A DNA stretch of 7,656 nucleotides, taken from contig JAEZYO010000333.1 in the NCBI GenBank assembly GCA_023419055.1, positions 1-7,656 of the forward strand, read 5' to 3'. Origin of the DNA: Pseudomonadota bacterium (GTDB lineage Bacteria > Myxococcota > Polyangia > Polyangiales > Polyangiaceae). The notes beneath the pieces are model-generated. The model made no database searches. It had not been told where the DNA came from and saw nothing but the letters and a program-made list of their open reading frames with translations. Positions 1 through 6,521 of the stretch are shown here, one piece after another. Positions within the stretch are counted from its first letter, which is position 1; every line of letters starts with the position of its first letter. A program made the translations under genes and the position numbers.

Positions 1-3000
1 CTCCAGGCGCTGCATGCGGAGCTTTCGGCGCACGCGCTGGCGGTGTCGAAGCGGCCGAACGGAGGAGCTTTGCCTTCGTTCCACGAGCTCGTGGGGCGCT
101 GGTTCACGCTCGCGGTGCCGGAGGAGCTTGCGGGCGCGGGGGTGCGTGAGATCGCCGGGGTGGGGCTCGAGCAGCTGGGCGGCAGTGAGCGCGAGGTGCG
201 CGAGGTGCTGTCGCGCGGGAAGGCCTGTAGCTATCCGAGTAATCCCTGGACGGAGGCGCTCGGGACGACGGTGGCGGCGTTCGTGATGCGTTCGAAGGCG
301 GAGGTGAGTGAAAAGCTCGCGGAGGCGGTGGCGAAGGCGCAGCGGGTGGATGCGATCGTTGGCACTCCTGGGGGTGAGACTGCCGGGCTCGTGCTCGATG
401 TGACGCTCGATCTTCCTTCGCAGGGCGAGGCGTATGGCTCGTTCGTGGCAGCGCTCGATGAGGTGCGCTCGCGCTGTTGTTCGGCGGAGCTCGCTCGGTT
501 TGCGGCGATGGCCCCGGAAGGTCAGGCGCGGGCGGGAGGGTCGCTGGAGACGGCGCGCACGTTGACGCCGAAGCTCGGAGCGGAGCCGCTCGACGCGGAA
601 CTCGCTCCGGTGGTGAGTGAGCTGCCGAAGGTGGCTGATTTGGCGCTCTGGGCGGGTCGGGTGGCGAGCTTCCTGGAGATCGCGCGCAAGTGGTACGGGT
701 TCTTGTTCTTCGGGCGTCGAGGAGCTGCGCGCGGGGTGCTGGAGCGGTTCGGGCTGTCGCTGTCAGCCGAGACGGCCGAGCGCCTGAGCACGTTCCTCAC
801 GCGCTTGAAGGCGCGGGTGCTGCTGCAGGGAACGCTCGCGCAGCTGCGATCGGCGCCGAGCACGCGGCTCTTGCCCGACGCTGAGCTGACGAAAGCGGTC
901 GGGGACTATGAGGTGATTTTCCGGGTGCTCGCCCTGGCGCGGGAAGATGCGCGCCTGCGAGCGAATCGGGCGCTGTTGCGGAACCTGCTGTCGAACGTGG
1001 AGCGGCACGAGGAGCTCAGGAACACGCTGGCGCGGCTCGCGGAGAGCGCGGTGGCGGTGCAGGGATTGAGCGACGCGCTCGAAGGCACGGGGCTGTTCCG
1101 CGCGGACAAGCGGACGAAGTTCCTGGTGGCGGCCTGTCGGGGCGAGCCGGTCTATCCCGAGCTCGCTGCGTTGATACAGCGGCAAGACAGCATCGAGCAC
1201 GTGCTCCGCATCCAGGAGCGGTTGAAGAGCGTGCCTCCGCCGCTCTCGGTGGCGCTCGAGGGCTTGCTGGAGCTGGGTGCCGAAGAGGAGCCGGGTTGGA
1301 CCGCGGTGCAGAAGGGGGTTCTGGCGGGGGTGATCGCGGCGCGGCTCGCGTCGGAGCCGGCGCTCTTGTCGACGGACGGAGAGCGGCTCAGGGCGAGCTA
1401 CCAGCATTATCGCGAGCTCGAGGAGCGACGGAGGGCGCTCGGTCTGCAGGTGGTGCTGCATCGTTCGATCGAGCGACAGCGCGGGCGCCTGCTCGCGAGC
1501 ACGGGCTCTCGGCTCAACACGCTGGGTGCAGACGTGCGGCGGCGGCTCGTGACTCGAGGTGAGCGCGCGATGCGCCTGCGGCAGGTGATCCAGCAGGGGG
1601 CCAGTATCGACGGCGGTGATCCGCTGTTCGATTTGCGGCCGGTCTGGATGGCGAGCCCGGAGGTGGTGGCGCAGCTGATGCCGCGCGCGCCGGTGTTCGA
1701 CGTGGTGATTTTCGACGAGGCATCGCAGTGCCGCCTGGAAGAGGCGCTACCCGTGCTGACGCGCGCCAAGCGGGTGGTGATCGCGGGCGATCCCAAGCAG
1801 CTGCCCCCTACCCGCTTCTTCGAATCCGCGGTGACGGAGAGCCAGGAGAGCGACGCGGAGGGCGATCAGGAGCTGTTCGAGGAGCAGCAAGCCGAGACCG
1901 AAGATCTGCTGACGGCCGCGCTCAACCTGAGCATCGAGCAGGCGTACCTCGACGTGCACTACCGCTCGAGCAACGCGGACCTGATCGGCTTCTCCAACGC
2001 GAACTTCTACGACGCGCGGCTCCAGCCGATCCCCGCTCACCCCAGGAACTTCTCCGCGCTGCCGCCGCTGCGGCTGCTCCACGCCAGGGGCACTTACGAC
2101 AAGCGCGCGAACATTCAAGAGGCGCGCCAGGTGGTGGCGGTGGTGAAGGAGCTCCTCGCCCAAGAGTCGCCGCCCTCGATTGGCATCGCCTGCTTCAACC
2201 TCACCCAGCGGGATTGCATCAATGAGGCGCTCGCCGACGCGGCCGAGGAGGACCCGGAGTTCGGCGCCAGGCTGACGGAAGCTCGCACCCGCGTGGGCAA
2301 AGCCTCGTTCGAGGGCCTGTTCGTCAAGAACCTGGAGAACGTGCAGGGCGACGAGCGCGATCACATGATCATCAGCACCACTTACGGCCCCGACCCGGCG
2401 GGCAAGTTCTATCGGCGCTTCGGGCCGCTCGCGCAGGCGGGCGGTGGGCGGCGCCTGAACGTGCTGGTCACTCGCGCGCGCCAGCAGGTGCACATCGTCA
2501 CGTCCATCCCCGCGGCGGAGTATCGCTCGAAGCAGGTGATCCCGGACGGCAAGCAGCCGAACGGCGCGCTCCTGCTCTACGCCTACCTGAACTACGCCGA
2601 GTACCTCGAGAGCGCCTACGCCGAAGAGGCGAGCCGGCGCACCACCCGAGCCACGCTCCGCACCCCCGAGTGCCGCGTGCACGAGAGCACGACCCCGTCC
2701 GAGCTCGCGGTCGCGCTCGGCCAGGACTTGCAGGAGCGTTACGGCATCGGCAGCGAGGTGCACTGGGGCAATGAGGGCTTCGGGATCGACGCGGTGCTCG
2801 CCCACCCTGCCAAGCTCAACGACGTGACCATCGGCGTGATTTGCGACGGCACTCGCTTTCCCAAGGCGCCCGACCCCGTGCAATGGGACGTATTCAGACT
2901 CGAGGTGCTGAAGTCGCAGGGCTGGGAGCTGTCACGCGTGTGGTCGCCGCAGTTCTTCCGCGATCCCGAGGGCACGCTCCGCAGCATTCAAGCCCACGTG

Positions 3001-3072
3001 GAGAAGGTGCTGGAGGGAGAGAGCAAGGCGAGCGCGCCAGAGGTGCGGAGTGAGGCCACGGCGGTGAATTGA
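1..3072 (+). CDS. Superfamily 1 helicase (COG1112/DUF4011 type) with C-terminal Vsr-like nuclease fold, 5' partial
   Basis: C-terminal part of a very large SF1 DNA/RNA helicase. The frame is open to the left edge, so the GTG at 43 is probably internal. Numbering residues from that GTG: a long helical segment (about 1-545) is followed by motif II DEASQ (558-562), motif III GDPKQLPP (582-589), motif IV HYRSS (639-643), motif V VQGDERD (767-773) and motif VI NVLVTRAR (806-813). No Walker A is seen; in this family it lies about 100 residues before the point where the window opens. Residues about 890-990 resemble the MTES_1575/Vsr-like nuclease domain that ends many such helicases (GFGID 912-916, CDG 934-936, GW 960-961, W967), but the usual GIECDG reads GVICDG, so activity is doubtful. 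ATP-dependent unwinding or translocation is inferred. Related helicase-nuclease proteins occur in phage defence systems. The gene faces the Nudix gene, 26 bases away. Codon usage shifts near 1700-1800. Confidence 0.85.
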   Translation, partial: LQALHAELSAHALAVSKRPNGGALPSFHELVGRWFTLAVPEELAGAGVREIAGVGLEQLGGSEREVREVLSRGKACSYPSNPWTEALGTTVAAFVMRSKAEVSEKLAEAVAKAQRVDAIVGTPGGETAGLVLDVTLDLPSQGEAYGSFVAALDEVRSRCCSAELARFAAMAPEGQARAGGSLETARTLTPKLGAEPLDAELAPVVSELPKVADLALWAGRVASFLEIARKWYGFLFFGRRGAARGVLERFGLSLSAETAERLSTFLTRLKARVLLQGTLAQLRSAPSTRLLPDAELTKAVGDYEVIFRVLALAREDARLRANRALLRNLLSNVERHEELRNTLARLAESAVAVQGLSDALEGTGLFRADKRTKFLVAACRGEPVYPELAALIQRQDSIEHVLRIQERLKSVPPPLSVALEGLLELGAEEEPGWTAVQKGVLAGVIAARLASEPALLSTDGERLRASYQHYRELEERRRALGLQVVLHRSIERQRGRLLASTGSRLNTLGADVRRRLVTRGERAMRLRQVIQQGASIDGGDPLFDLRPVWMASPEVVAQLMPRAPVFDVVIFDEASQCRLEEALPVLTRAKRVVIAGDPKQLPPTRFFESAVTESQESDAEGDQELFEEQQAETEDLLTAALNLSIEQAYLDVHYRSSNADLIGFSNANFYDARLQPIPAHPRNFSALPPLRLLHARGTYDKRANIQEARQVVAVVKELLAQESPPSIGIACFNLTQRDCINEALADAAEEDPEFGARLTEARTRVGKASFEGLFVKNLENVQGDERDHMIISTTYGPDPAGKFYRRFGPLAQAGGGRRLNVLVTRARQQVHIVTSIPAAEYRSKQVIPDGKQPNGALLLYAYLNYAEYLESAYAEEASRRTTRATLRTPECRVHESTTPSELAVALGQDLQERYGIGSEVHWGNEGFGIDAVLAHPAKLNDVTIGVICDGTRFPKAPDPVQWDVFRLEVLKSQGWELSRVWSPQFFRDPEGTLRSIQAHVEKVLEGESKASAPEVRSEATAVN

Positions 3073-3098
3073 GCGGGGCGTGTGTTTTCGAAGTGAGC

Positions 3099-3656
3099 CT
3101 ATTCGGCGTGCGCCGCGTGGCCGTCGGCCGATCGCTGCAAGCTGGGAAGATCATCCAGATCCTCGTCCCAAGAGAGGGGCAAACCCTGGAGCCCACCGGG
3201 CAACCAACCGTCGGCGTCCTTGACGACGGAGGCCACGGCTGGATCTTGGTGAACCCGGTCCAGGTTCACCCAGCGAAACTCGTCGGGAGGCAGGCGGCTC
3301 AAGCACTCCCTGGGGTGAGCTCGGAAGCGAAGTGAATAGCAGCGAGCCTCGTATCGAGTCGGGACGCCCACGGACGCGGAACGGACGGGCCCCCACTCGC
3401 GATGGCCCACTTCTCGCTCAACTTCCACCTCACTGCCGTACTGGAGCGGCGCCATCTCCTCGGCCACCTCGCGAGCTGCGGCAGCCTTCCAACTCTCGTC
3501 CCAAGGCTCGACGTGCCCTCCGACCAGGCTCCAATCTCCCCATTTTTTGTGGGCGTTCAGGAGCAAGTAGTCGACACCGCGGACCCGCAGCTTGGCCAGG
3601 ACGTACGCGACGTTGGACCTCCTTATAGGGCTGTTTTCGTGGGTCAAGGGAACCAC
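3099..3656 (-). CDS. Nudix hydrolase, second gene of kinase-Nudix operon
   Basis: A Nudix-fold pyrophosphohydrolase of 185 residues, expected to hydrolyse a nucleoside diphosphate linked to another group (X). Substrate unknown. The Nudix box lies at residues 47-71: G47, E54, then seven residues to R62-E63, and E66-E67 are present, so the metal-binding glutamates are kept. It departs from consensus by one extra residue between G47 and E54 (six instead of five) and by Ala69 where Gly is usual. Strands before the box (NVAYVLAKL, DYLLLNAHKKWGDWSLVGG) and the later FRWVNLDRV segment fit the fold. The GTG start at 3656 overlaps the kinase gene by 13 bases, so translational coupling is likely. A TTG at 3647, whose TTGA overlaps the kinase stop and which follows GGTGG, is an equally plausible start and would cost three residues. 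The strong AAGGAGG at 3618-3624 has no start codon after it. GC is lower than in the flanking genes. Confidence 0.85.
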   Translation of the reverse strand: MVPLTHENSPIRRSNVAYVLAKLRVRGVDYLLLNAHKKWGDWSLVGGHVEPWDESWKAAAAREVAEEMAPLQYGSEVEVEREVGHREWGPVRSASVGVPTRYEARCYSLRFRAHPRECLSRLPPDEFRWVNLDRVHQDPAVASVVKDADGWLPGGLQGLPLSWDEDLDDLPSLQRSADGHAAHAE

Positions 3657-4951
3657 CGCTGCGTGAGAAACTCTTGAGACCAGCTCTCCAACGTATACCC
3701 CTTCAACGCGCCGCCGTCTGGCGTCAATTCGTCCGGTCCCACGAAGGCGTTCTTGGTGGAGCGCCCCCTTCCGTTGGTCTTGAAGTCCCTCTCGTTCAGA
3801 AAGGACTTGACGGTCTCGTCCACCGGAACCTTGAAAACGGCTCCCAGGTGTTGGGAGTCCGGACCGGGCATCCAGACGAAACCTCGCGGCTCGCCGTTGG
3901 CAGCTACCGAGCCCAAGTGAAGATCGCCTCGAAGGCGTTCGGCAAGCTGCGCCTTGAGCTCATCGAGCGAAAGTGACTCGCTGCTTCCGCGTGTGACGTG
4001 ACAGCCTCGCCACAGCATCGCAGTTTGATCCCTCGGAGCCTTCACTTCTTCGCGAAGTCGCTGACGTTTGCTGAGAAACATCTTGTCGCCACACGTTTGC
4101 ACGCCGCAGGCCAAGAGTTGAACGAGGTCATCCCTCTCTTCGACCTCGGAGCGGGGCTCCCAGCGCACCCCGGCAGCGAGCGGCTCCCATCCGTCGCTCC
4201 ATGAGATCGTCTTTTGAGGAATCAGCTTCTCTACGAGCGCTCGTTCGACGACGGCAATCCTCGGATCGGCCCATGTGCGAGCCTTCAACAAGACGTGGCG
4301 TATCAGGCCGATTGCGGCTTCCTTCGGTTCCCCTTCGTTGGTGATGGCGGTCAACTCGAACCACTGCTGCTCTTGTTCGCGTAGCGCCCCCATCACGCGG
4401 TTGAACTTCCGAAGGCTTGGTTCGTTCATGACCGAACCGTTGCGGGGGCGTAGTCGCCCCCTATTCTCGCGGTCCATGGCGGTCCCAGGTTCCACCTGCA
4501 CGAGCACGACACTATCGATCAGCCGACGCCATCGCTGTAGCTTGACGAACTCGCTGAAGACGGCCCCTTCCTCGAAAGAGACATGCTTGTCCTCGAGCTG
4601 CATTTTCAGCCAAATCAAAGCATCGAAGAGACCTCGATCCAGAATGATCAGATCATGGTCTCGGTCTACCGCGTCGAGCAACCCCGCCAGCATCGTGCCC
4701 GTAGTCCACGTATTGAAGAAAAAGTGTCCCTTCATCGGGAGAGGGCACTCCCCCGCTCGCTCGCGCATCACGTGGACGCGCCATCCGCAGTGGCGAAAGA
4801 AGCTGTCGGTCTGACCAATGAGTGTCGTCTTACCCGCCTTGGGAGTCCCCGTTAGCTCAAGGACGAAGGGCCGCCTGGCTTGGCGTCGAAGAATGCGCTT
4901 GACCGCCTCGGCTTCCGCTTCGACGGCTTCGATTTCCTTATCAATGCTCAA
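3644..4951 (-). CDS. P-loop nucleoside/nucleotide-kinase-like protein with C-terminal degenerate Nudix-like domain
   Basis: A protein of 435 residues from the TTG at 4951. The start is chosen because CAGGAGGGG (4955-4963) lies five bases upstream; the frame stays open to a TTG at 5014, which has no ribosome-binding site. After an acidic helix (about 4-24), Walker A is GTPKAGKT (35-42). ILDRGLFD (103-110) resembles the DR motif of deoxynucleoside and thymidylate kinases. An Arg-rich stretch (161-170) resembles their lid, and residues 45-205 fit that fold. Phosphoryl transfer to a nucleoside or nucleotide is inferred; the substrate is unknown. Residues about 270-435 look like a Nudix fold (LVQLLACGV 276-284, WRGCHV 314-319, LGAVFKV further on), but the helix that should carry RExxEE reads LKAQLAERL, so the domain is probably a binding or sensing module. 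It is followed by, and overlaps, an apparently active Nudix gene. The Nudix-like call is weaker than the kinase call; a structural comparison would settle it. Confidence 0.75.
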   Translation of the reverse strand: MSIDKEIEAVEAEAEAVKRILRRQARRPFVLELTGTPKAGKTTLIGQTDSFFRHCGWRVHVMRERAGECPLPMKGHFFFNTWTTGTMLAGLLDAVDRDHDLIILDRGLFDALIWLKMQLEDKHVSFEEGAVFSEFVKLQRWRRLIDSVVLVQVEPGTAMDRENRGRLRPRNGSVMNEPSLRKFNRVMGALREQEQQWFELTAITNEGEPKEAAIGLIRHVLLKARTWADPRIAVVERALVEKLIPQKTISWSDGWEPLAAGVRWEPRSEVEERDDLVQLLACGVQTCGDKMFLSKRQRLREEVKAPRDQTAMLWRGCHVTRGSSESLSLDELKAQLAERLRGDLHLGSVAANGEPRGFVWMPGPDSQHLGAVFKVPVDETVKSFLNERDFKTNGRGRSTKNAFVGPDELTPDGGALKGYTLESWSQEFLTQRWFP

Positions 4952-5054
4952 TCGCCCCTCCTGTTCCAGGGGCGAATTTGCTCGAATCGAAGCAACTTCG
5001 CAACCGCAAACCAAGCTCAGAAGTTGAAGACAGGGGTCGCTCGGCAGCCGTCAT
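4941..5054 (-). CDS. Possible 37-codon leader ORF overlapping the start of the kinase-like gene
   Basis: A short ORF on the minus strand with an ATG at 5054-5052, preceded at five bases by AGGAG (5060-5064). It begins MTAAERPLSS, ends GGAIEH, and stops with TGA at 4943-4941, inside the first codons of the kinase-like gene, overlapping it by 11 bases in another frame. It has no recognisable domain or signal peptide. The ATG plus a good ribosome-binding site, and a stop that overlaps the next start, are what a translationally coupled leader peptide would look like. However, an ORF this short could arise by chance, and nothing shows that it is translated. An alternative is that it marks the true translation start with a frameshift into the kinase frame; no slippery run is visible. 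Confidence 0.25.
   Translation of the reverse strand: MTAAERPLSSTSELGLRLRSCFDSSKFAPGTGGAIEH
4955..4963 (-). promoter_or_regulatory. Strong Shine-Dalgarno deciding the TTG start of the kinase-like gene
   Basis: On the minus strand this reads CAGGAGGGG. The AGGAGG core ends five bases before the TTG at 4951. It favours that TTG over the longer in-frame TTG at 5014, which is preceded only by pyrimidine-rich sequence without a ribosome-binding site. It also lies within the 3' end of the possible leader ORF, so ribosomes finishing that ORF would pass over it. Confidence 0.6.
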
Positions 5055-5104
5055 TGGTGCTCCTAGCAAAGAGACACCGCCTCGCGGGCGAGCCGACGAA
5101 ATCC

Positions 5105-5113
5105 TGGTACTCT
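5105..5113 (+). promoter_or_regulatory. Possible extended -10 box for the VWA-like lipoprotein gene
   Basis: TGGTACTCT fits an extended -10 element (TGn followed by TAnnnT) and ends seven bases before the GTG at 5121. No matching -35 hexamer lies 17 bases upstream, where the sequence is CGGGCG. If it is used, transcription would start at or next to the GTG and the mRNA would be leaderless, which agrees with the absence of a ribosome-binding site. In such GC-rich DNA a chance match is quite possible. Confidence 0.25.
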
Positions 5114-5120
5114 GCGCGAC

Positions 5121-5711
5121 GTGGCAAGGAGGATAGGCACCACATCGAGGAGGAGCCCGTCGCCCTGGCGTTCCATTGCGCCGTTCTTGATGGTGGGCGT
5201 GGCGTGGGCAGGCTGCTCGAACACCGAATCGCCAGGTCTCGGTCCGGGCTCGGACATGGGGGGCAGTTCCGGCGCCGCTTCGAGCGGGGGCACCGCGGGC
5301 AACAGCTCCGTCATTGTCGATCCTTCACCCGAGGGAGGCGCGGGCGGAGAGAGGGATCCTTCCGTCTGCGCGGACGTGGAGGTGAAGGTGACGCGGACCA
5401 TCCCCACCCTCGCGCTCCTCATCGAGCAATCGAACGGCATGGATCAACCTCTCGAAGAGGGGAAGGAGCTCACGCGCTGGGACGCGCTGAAGGAGGTGCT
5501 GCTCGGGGAGAGTGGCGTCATCGCGGCGCTCGAGCGCGACGTGCGGCTCGGCGTGGTCCTGTACGGAAATCCGCCGCCGTACTTCCCAGAGTGCCCCGAG
5601 CTCACGGAGGCGAGTCAGATCGAGCTCACCGGGCCCGCCTGCGAGGCATTCATGGAACGGGAGCACGAGCTCCGCGCGAGCTTCCCGTGCGACGTGGTCG
5701 TGGTGCGCTGA
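5121..5711 (+). CDS. Secreted lipoprotein with short von Willebrand A-like domain, apparently truncated
   Basis: A protein of 196 residues with a basic N-terminus, a hydrophobic stretch (about 18-31) and a lipobox-like AWAGC, Cys32 being the likely lipidation site; Trp at -3 is unusual. A Gly/Ser linker (about 37-77) follows. Residues about 86-155 match the opening of a VWA domain: a TPT-like TIPT start, LLIEQSNGMD (99-108), TRWDALKEVL, VRLGVVLYGN. The MIDAS motif DxSxS is replaced by ExSxG (102-106), so metal-dependent ligand binding is doubtful. The protein stops shortly after the third predicted strand, whereas related myxobacterial VWA lipoproteins continue well beyond it, so the gene looks 3'-truncated. 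No continuation is visible in the other frames downstream. The GTG at 5121 has no ribosome-binding site upstream; AAGGAGGA just inside the gene (5126-5133) is followed by no usable start. It converges on the Cys-rich lipoprotein gene. It could be a decaying gene. Confidence 0.55.
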   Translation: MARRIGTTSRRSPSPWRSIAPFLMVGVAWAGCSNTESPGLGPGSDMGGSSGAASSGGTAGNSSVIVDPSPEGGAGGERDPSVCADVEVKVTRTIPTLALLIEQSNGMDQPLEEGKELTRWDALKEVLLGESGVIAALERDVRLGVVLYGNPPPYFPECPELTEASQIELTGPACEAFMEREHELRASFPCDVVVVR

Positions 5712-5747
5712 GTCGGCTCGCGTCGCTCGCTCGGCAAAGAGTCGCTC

Positions 5748-6428
5748 TCAGTCGCAATCCGCGCAGCCGAGGGGACAGGTGCCGTCGACCGGCGCGACGC
5801 ACTCGGGAACCGCGGCGCCCATCGTGCGCATGCAGCAGATCTCGCCGGCTCCGCAGCAGGCGCCTCCACAGCAGGTCTCGCCGTTGTCACACGTGGTGGA
5901 GCAGGGCTGCGCGACGCAGGAGCCCGCGCAAAACGGGGTGTCCCCTTCGCACTCGACCCCGCACATCCCGCAGTTGAACGGATCGTTCGCTCGGTTCACA
6001 CATTGACCGTCGCAGCACGAGAAGCCTTCGCAGTCGAAGTCATCGATGCAGTTCATCGGAGGAGCGCCGCCGCTGCCCCCGCCTCCACCAGCGCTGCCGC
6101 CCTGTCCCGCGGAGGTTCCGCCGTCGCCGGCAGCCCCGCCGGACGATTGCCCTGCGCTCCCGCCGCTCCCTGCGTTGGAGGTGCCCCCGACTCCGCCCGT
6201 GGTTCCCGCGCTCCCGCCTTTTCCACCGCTCGTGTTGCCCGCGGCGCCTCCGTTCCCCGTGGAGGATGAGCCGCCTGGAGAGCCCGACTGCCCTGCCGTC
6301 CCTCCGCTTCCACCCGCCCCGTCGTCCCCGTCATCGTCCGAGCAGGACCAGAGAATCAGAGAAAGAAAGAGTGAGAGCGCCAGCGTGGGCCATCGGCCGC
6401 CATGTCCTCGCCTCCTGATCTCCTCCAT
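5748..6428 (-). CDS. Secreted lipoprotein with Gly-rich linker and Cys-rich C-terminal domain
   Basis: A protein of 226 residues from the ATG at 6428. This start is preferred to the TTG at 6464 because it gives a compact signal peptide: Arg-rich n-region (5-12), hydrophobic core TLALSLFLSLIL (15-26) and lipobox LWSC, with Cys29 the lipidation site. Acidic residues SDDDGDDG follow. Residues about 37-121 are a Gly/Ser/Ala/Thr linker. The C-terminal 102 residues hold 22 cysteines, an even number that would allow 11 disulfides. They include CC-GQCVNRANDPFNCG-CG-EC, a pattern seen in secreted myxobacterial proteins (typically CCGG-CVD...DP-NCGGCG-C). The protein is expected to be outside the cytoplasm, anchored to a membrane. 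Its molecular function is unknown. It lies downstream of the HNH gene on the same strand but 93 bases away, with its own possible promoter, so it is probably transcribed separately. Confidence 0.8.
   Translation of the reverse strand: MEEIRRRGHGGRWPTLALSLFLSLILWSCSDDDGDDGAGGSGGTAGQSGSPGGSSSTGNGGAAGNTSGGKGGSAGTTGGVGGTSNAGSGGSAGQSSGGAAGDGGTSAGQGGSAGGGGGSGGAPPMNCIDDFDCEGFSCCDGQCVNRANDPFNCGMCGVECEGDTPFCAGSCVAQPCSTTCDNGETCCGGACCGAGEICCMRTMGAAVPECVAPVDGTCPLGCADCD
6057..6320 (-). repeat. Low-complexity Gly/Ser/Ala-rich linker region
   Basis: This stretch encodes imperfect repeats of GG followed by two to four Ser, Ala, Thr, Asn or Gln residues (for example GGSGGTAGQSG and GGSAGTTGGVGG) in the Cys-rich lipoprotein. 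On the plus strand it appears as a CCG/CCT-rich run that creates a spurious proline-rich ORF. Such tracts can vary in length by slippage and probably act as a flexible spacer between the lipid anchor and the folded domain. Confidence 0.8.
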
Positions 6429-6435
6429 GGGCGCC

Positions 6436-6464
6436 ACCGTACCTGTCCCTGAATCGCGCGGCAA
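6436..6464 (-). promoter_or_regulatory. Possible sigma70-type promoter of the Cys-rich lipoprotein gene
   Basis: On the minus strand TTGCCG (6464-6459) is followed after exactly 17 bases by TACGGT (6441-6436). The TACGGT ends seven bases before the ATG at 6428, so transcripts would begin near the ATG and have almost no leader. No Shine-Dalgarno is visible before that ATG, which fits leaderless translation. The hexamers match consensus only in part (TTGnnn and TAnnnT). Confidence 0.35.
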
Positions 6465-6521
6465 GCGACGTGAAACGCGCCTCTCCTGGCTCTACTTCAC
6501 GAGCGACATGGAGGACCGCTG

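Noticed and set aside
361..378. GTPGGE near the left end as the helicase Walker A
   Set aside because: It lacks the GKS/GKT lysine and lies too far from where the family places this motif; the true motif should be left of the window.
1747..2883. Long minus-strand ORF (378 codons) inside the helicase gene
   Set aside because: Antisense shadow of the helicase coding frame; its product is Arg/Leu/Val-rich with no domain, and the plus strand there carries intact helicase motifs.
3618..3624. Perfect AAGGAGG (minus strand) inside the Nudix gene as its ribosome-binding site
   Set aside because: No ATG, GTG or TTG follows at a usable distance, and starting later would remove the first strand of the Nudix fold.
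5712..5747. Terminator between the two convergent lipoprotein genes
   Set aside because: The gap has short GTCGCT/AGTCG repeats but no strong stem with a following T run on either strand.
4880..5977. Plus-strand ORF of 365 codons across the intergenic region and the VWA gene
   Set aside because: The product is extremely Arg-rich and low in structure, and it crosses the start of one gene and all of another in a different frame.
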